Positions 5,198 through 6,259 of a DNA stretch of 6,259 nt are shown here, one piece after another (position 1 is the first letter of the stretch; each line of letters begins with the position of its first letter). The stretch comes from Nitrospinae bacterium RIFCSPLOWO2_12_FULL_45_22 (lineage in GTDB: Bacteria > 2-12-FULL-45-22). The notes under the pieces were generated by a model. It ran no database searches and was not told the origin of the DNA. It saw only the letters and a list, made by a program, of their open reading frames with translations. A program made the translations under genes and the position numbers. The DNA lies in assembly GCA_001803565.1 (NCBI GenBank), contig MHDQ01000206.1:1-6259 (forward strand), given 5' to 3'.

Positions 5198-6259
5198 ATG
5201 TATATTATAGCAGATAGACCCAAGGAAATTCAGCCCGAAAAACTACCCCCAAGGAGAGAGCGGCGTGTAGAGCAGTTGGAACTTTACAGGAGATTCAAAA
5301 AGCTCAAGAAGCGAATCAAGGGCTGTGATCTTCCGGTAGACTTTGATAACGATAGTTGTACCTCTGTGGGTAACTTTGCCTCCATAGAGAGCTTTAAGAG
5401 GGGCATCGGATTTCTGGAGCAGATAAAGGGGTCACTAACCTTAAAGAAAGGAGCAAATAGCATGTTTGGTGCCCCGGAGATGATTGACTATCAAGTAGAT
5501 GCCTTGCTAGCTGGTTACTCCCGCATTGAGCATACAGAGCAGCTGCGCTTTGACCCTGGTTATCTTAAGGTCAAAGGGATCAAGTCCTTTCCCAGTGAGA
5601 AATGTTTTCGGGATCTTTATAGCCAGATGGAGGAAGGGCATCTGGCTGAGTTGGAAGGGCTCAATCTCTGGCTTATCAAGCAGAAGTCCCTCTGGGAGGG
5701 TCCTTGCTCTGTTAGCCTGGATTATGACGATACTGTGATCACCTTGCATGGTCAACAAGAGTTAGGGGAGGTGGGCTACAATCCCCGCTATCATGGTCGG
5801 CCTTCTCTGAAGGTCAAGGTCTGCTTTATCAGTGGGACCGATGAGGTCTTAAGTGCCCAGATATACGGGGGTAAGACCCACAGTAACGGGGGTTTTTTAG
5901 AGTTCCACAATGCCTGTGAGGCCAAACTCCCTCATAACTATGTCCTCAAGCGAGTCAGGTTGGACAAGGGTTTCTTTGATGAGGTAAACTTCCAATATTT
6001 TGAAGAGAGCACTAGCGAGTATATCTGCAAGGCCCCTTTAAAAGAGAATCTAAAGCGTGTGGCCTTAGATATATCTGACTGGGAGGAAATAAGCAAGCGT
6101 CACAGTGTGGCCGAGAGGACCCTGATCTTGCCTAGCTGGTCCAAACCGAGAAGGTTCATCTTCATTAGGGAGAAGATGGATCAGAATGGTCAGTTGTTGC
6201 TCCCAGGTCTCTATAAATACCAAGCTATTGTGACCAATATCGAGGAAGAGACTCCCCTG
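5198..6259 (+). CDS. IS1380-family DDE transposase (3' end missing)
   Basis: The frame is open from ATG 5198 to the window edge, 354 codons with no stop; family members are usually somewhat over 400 residues, so roughly the last quarter or fifth is missing. AAGGGAG (5185-5191) is the ribosome-binding site. The N-terminal region is basic (PPRRERRVEQ, KKLKKRIKG), which suits DNA binding. The first catalytic region is SLDYDDTVITLHGQQ (from residue 173; Asp175 and Asp177/178), with the HGxQ signature typical of IS1380. The second is RVRLDKGFFDE with Asp256. The catalytic Glu would lie downstream, mostly outside the window. There is no frameshift, so the copy may be intact. It would cut and move its own element, and, as ISEcp1 of the same family shows, such elements can mobilise neighbouring genes. 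Confidence 0.88.
   Translation, partial: MYIIADRPKEIQPEKLPPRRERRVEQLELYRRFKKLKKRIKGCDLPVDFDNDSCTSVGNFASIESFKRGIGFLEQIKGSLTLKKGANSMFGAPEMIDYQVDALLAGYSRIEHTEQLRFDPGYLKVKGIKSFPSEKCFRDLYSQMEEGHLAELEGLNLWLIKQKSLWEGPCSVSLDYDDTVITLHGQQELGEVGYNPRYHGRPSLKVKVCFISGTDEVLSAQIYGGKTHSNGGFLEFHNACEAKLPHNYVLKRVRLDKGFFDEVNFQYFEESTSEYICKAPLKENLKRVALDISDWEEISKRHSVAERTLILPSWSKPRRFIFIREKMDQNGQLLLPGLYKYQAIVTNIEEETPL

Larger units (their letters stand above)
5116..6259 (+). mobile_element. IS1380-family insertion sequence, left part (runs off the window)
   Basis: The element is identified by its transposase gene. The exact left end is not determined. CCTGTAAAATAAG at 5129 is a possible terminal repeat, but the matching right end is outside the window, so this cannot be tested. 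The start given here is the first base of the leader inverted repeat, not a mapped boundary. Confidence 0.6.

Noticed and set aside
5507-5758. Short ORFs on both strands within the transposase gene
   Set aside because: The plus-strand frame from 5198 carries the transposase motifs through this region; the others are shadows.

Overview
This window reads as a stretch of an integron gene-cassette array running into an insertion sequence. Five attC-like recombination sites can be placed by their RYYYAAC and GTTRRRY ends and the stem-loops between them: 302-407, 2167-2226, 3004-3062, 4257-4316 (degenerate) and 4797-4853. They divide positions 402-4847 into four complete cassettes of about 1.8, 0.8, 1.25 and 0.54 kb. 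Each carries one plus-strand gene packed tightly between attC sites. The integrase and attI, which are not in the window, should therefore lie to the left.

Region by region: 1-401 is the end of an upstream cassette, AT-rich, with a hairpin and one doubtful minus-strand ORF. Cassette 1 encodes a 568-residue DUF262/DUF1524 protein of the GmrSD-like modification-dependent nuclease group. Cassette 2 encodes a 252-residue, mostly helical protein I do not recognise. Cassette 3 encodes a 389-residue protein with an N-terminal zinc ribbon and a PIN-like nuclease signature. Cassette 4 encodes a 108-residue conserved-looking small protein of unknown function. Positions 4848-5197 start a fifth cassette with no convincing gene, hold a perfect 20-bp palindrome and AT-rich sequence, and lead into an IS1380-family transposase gene that runs off the right edge.

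The host is a bacterium, but its lineage cannot be fixed from this window. Base composition changes from cassette to cassette (the cassette 1 gene is balanced, cassette 3 clearly AT-rich), and the attC sites differ in sequence. Both are as expected of cassettes gathered from several sources. The genes need not act in one pathway. What they share is the cassette format: little or no leader, a ribosome-binding site just inside the cassette where one is visible, and probable dependence on an upstream integron promoter. Two of the four (DUF262/DUF1524 and zinc ribbon-PIN) look like nucleases, so an anti-phage or anti-plasmid role is a reasonable hypothesis but is not shown by the sequence.
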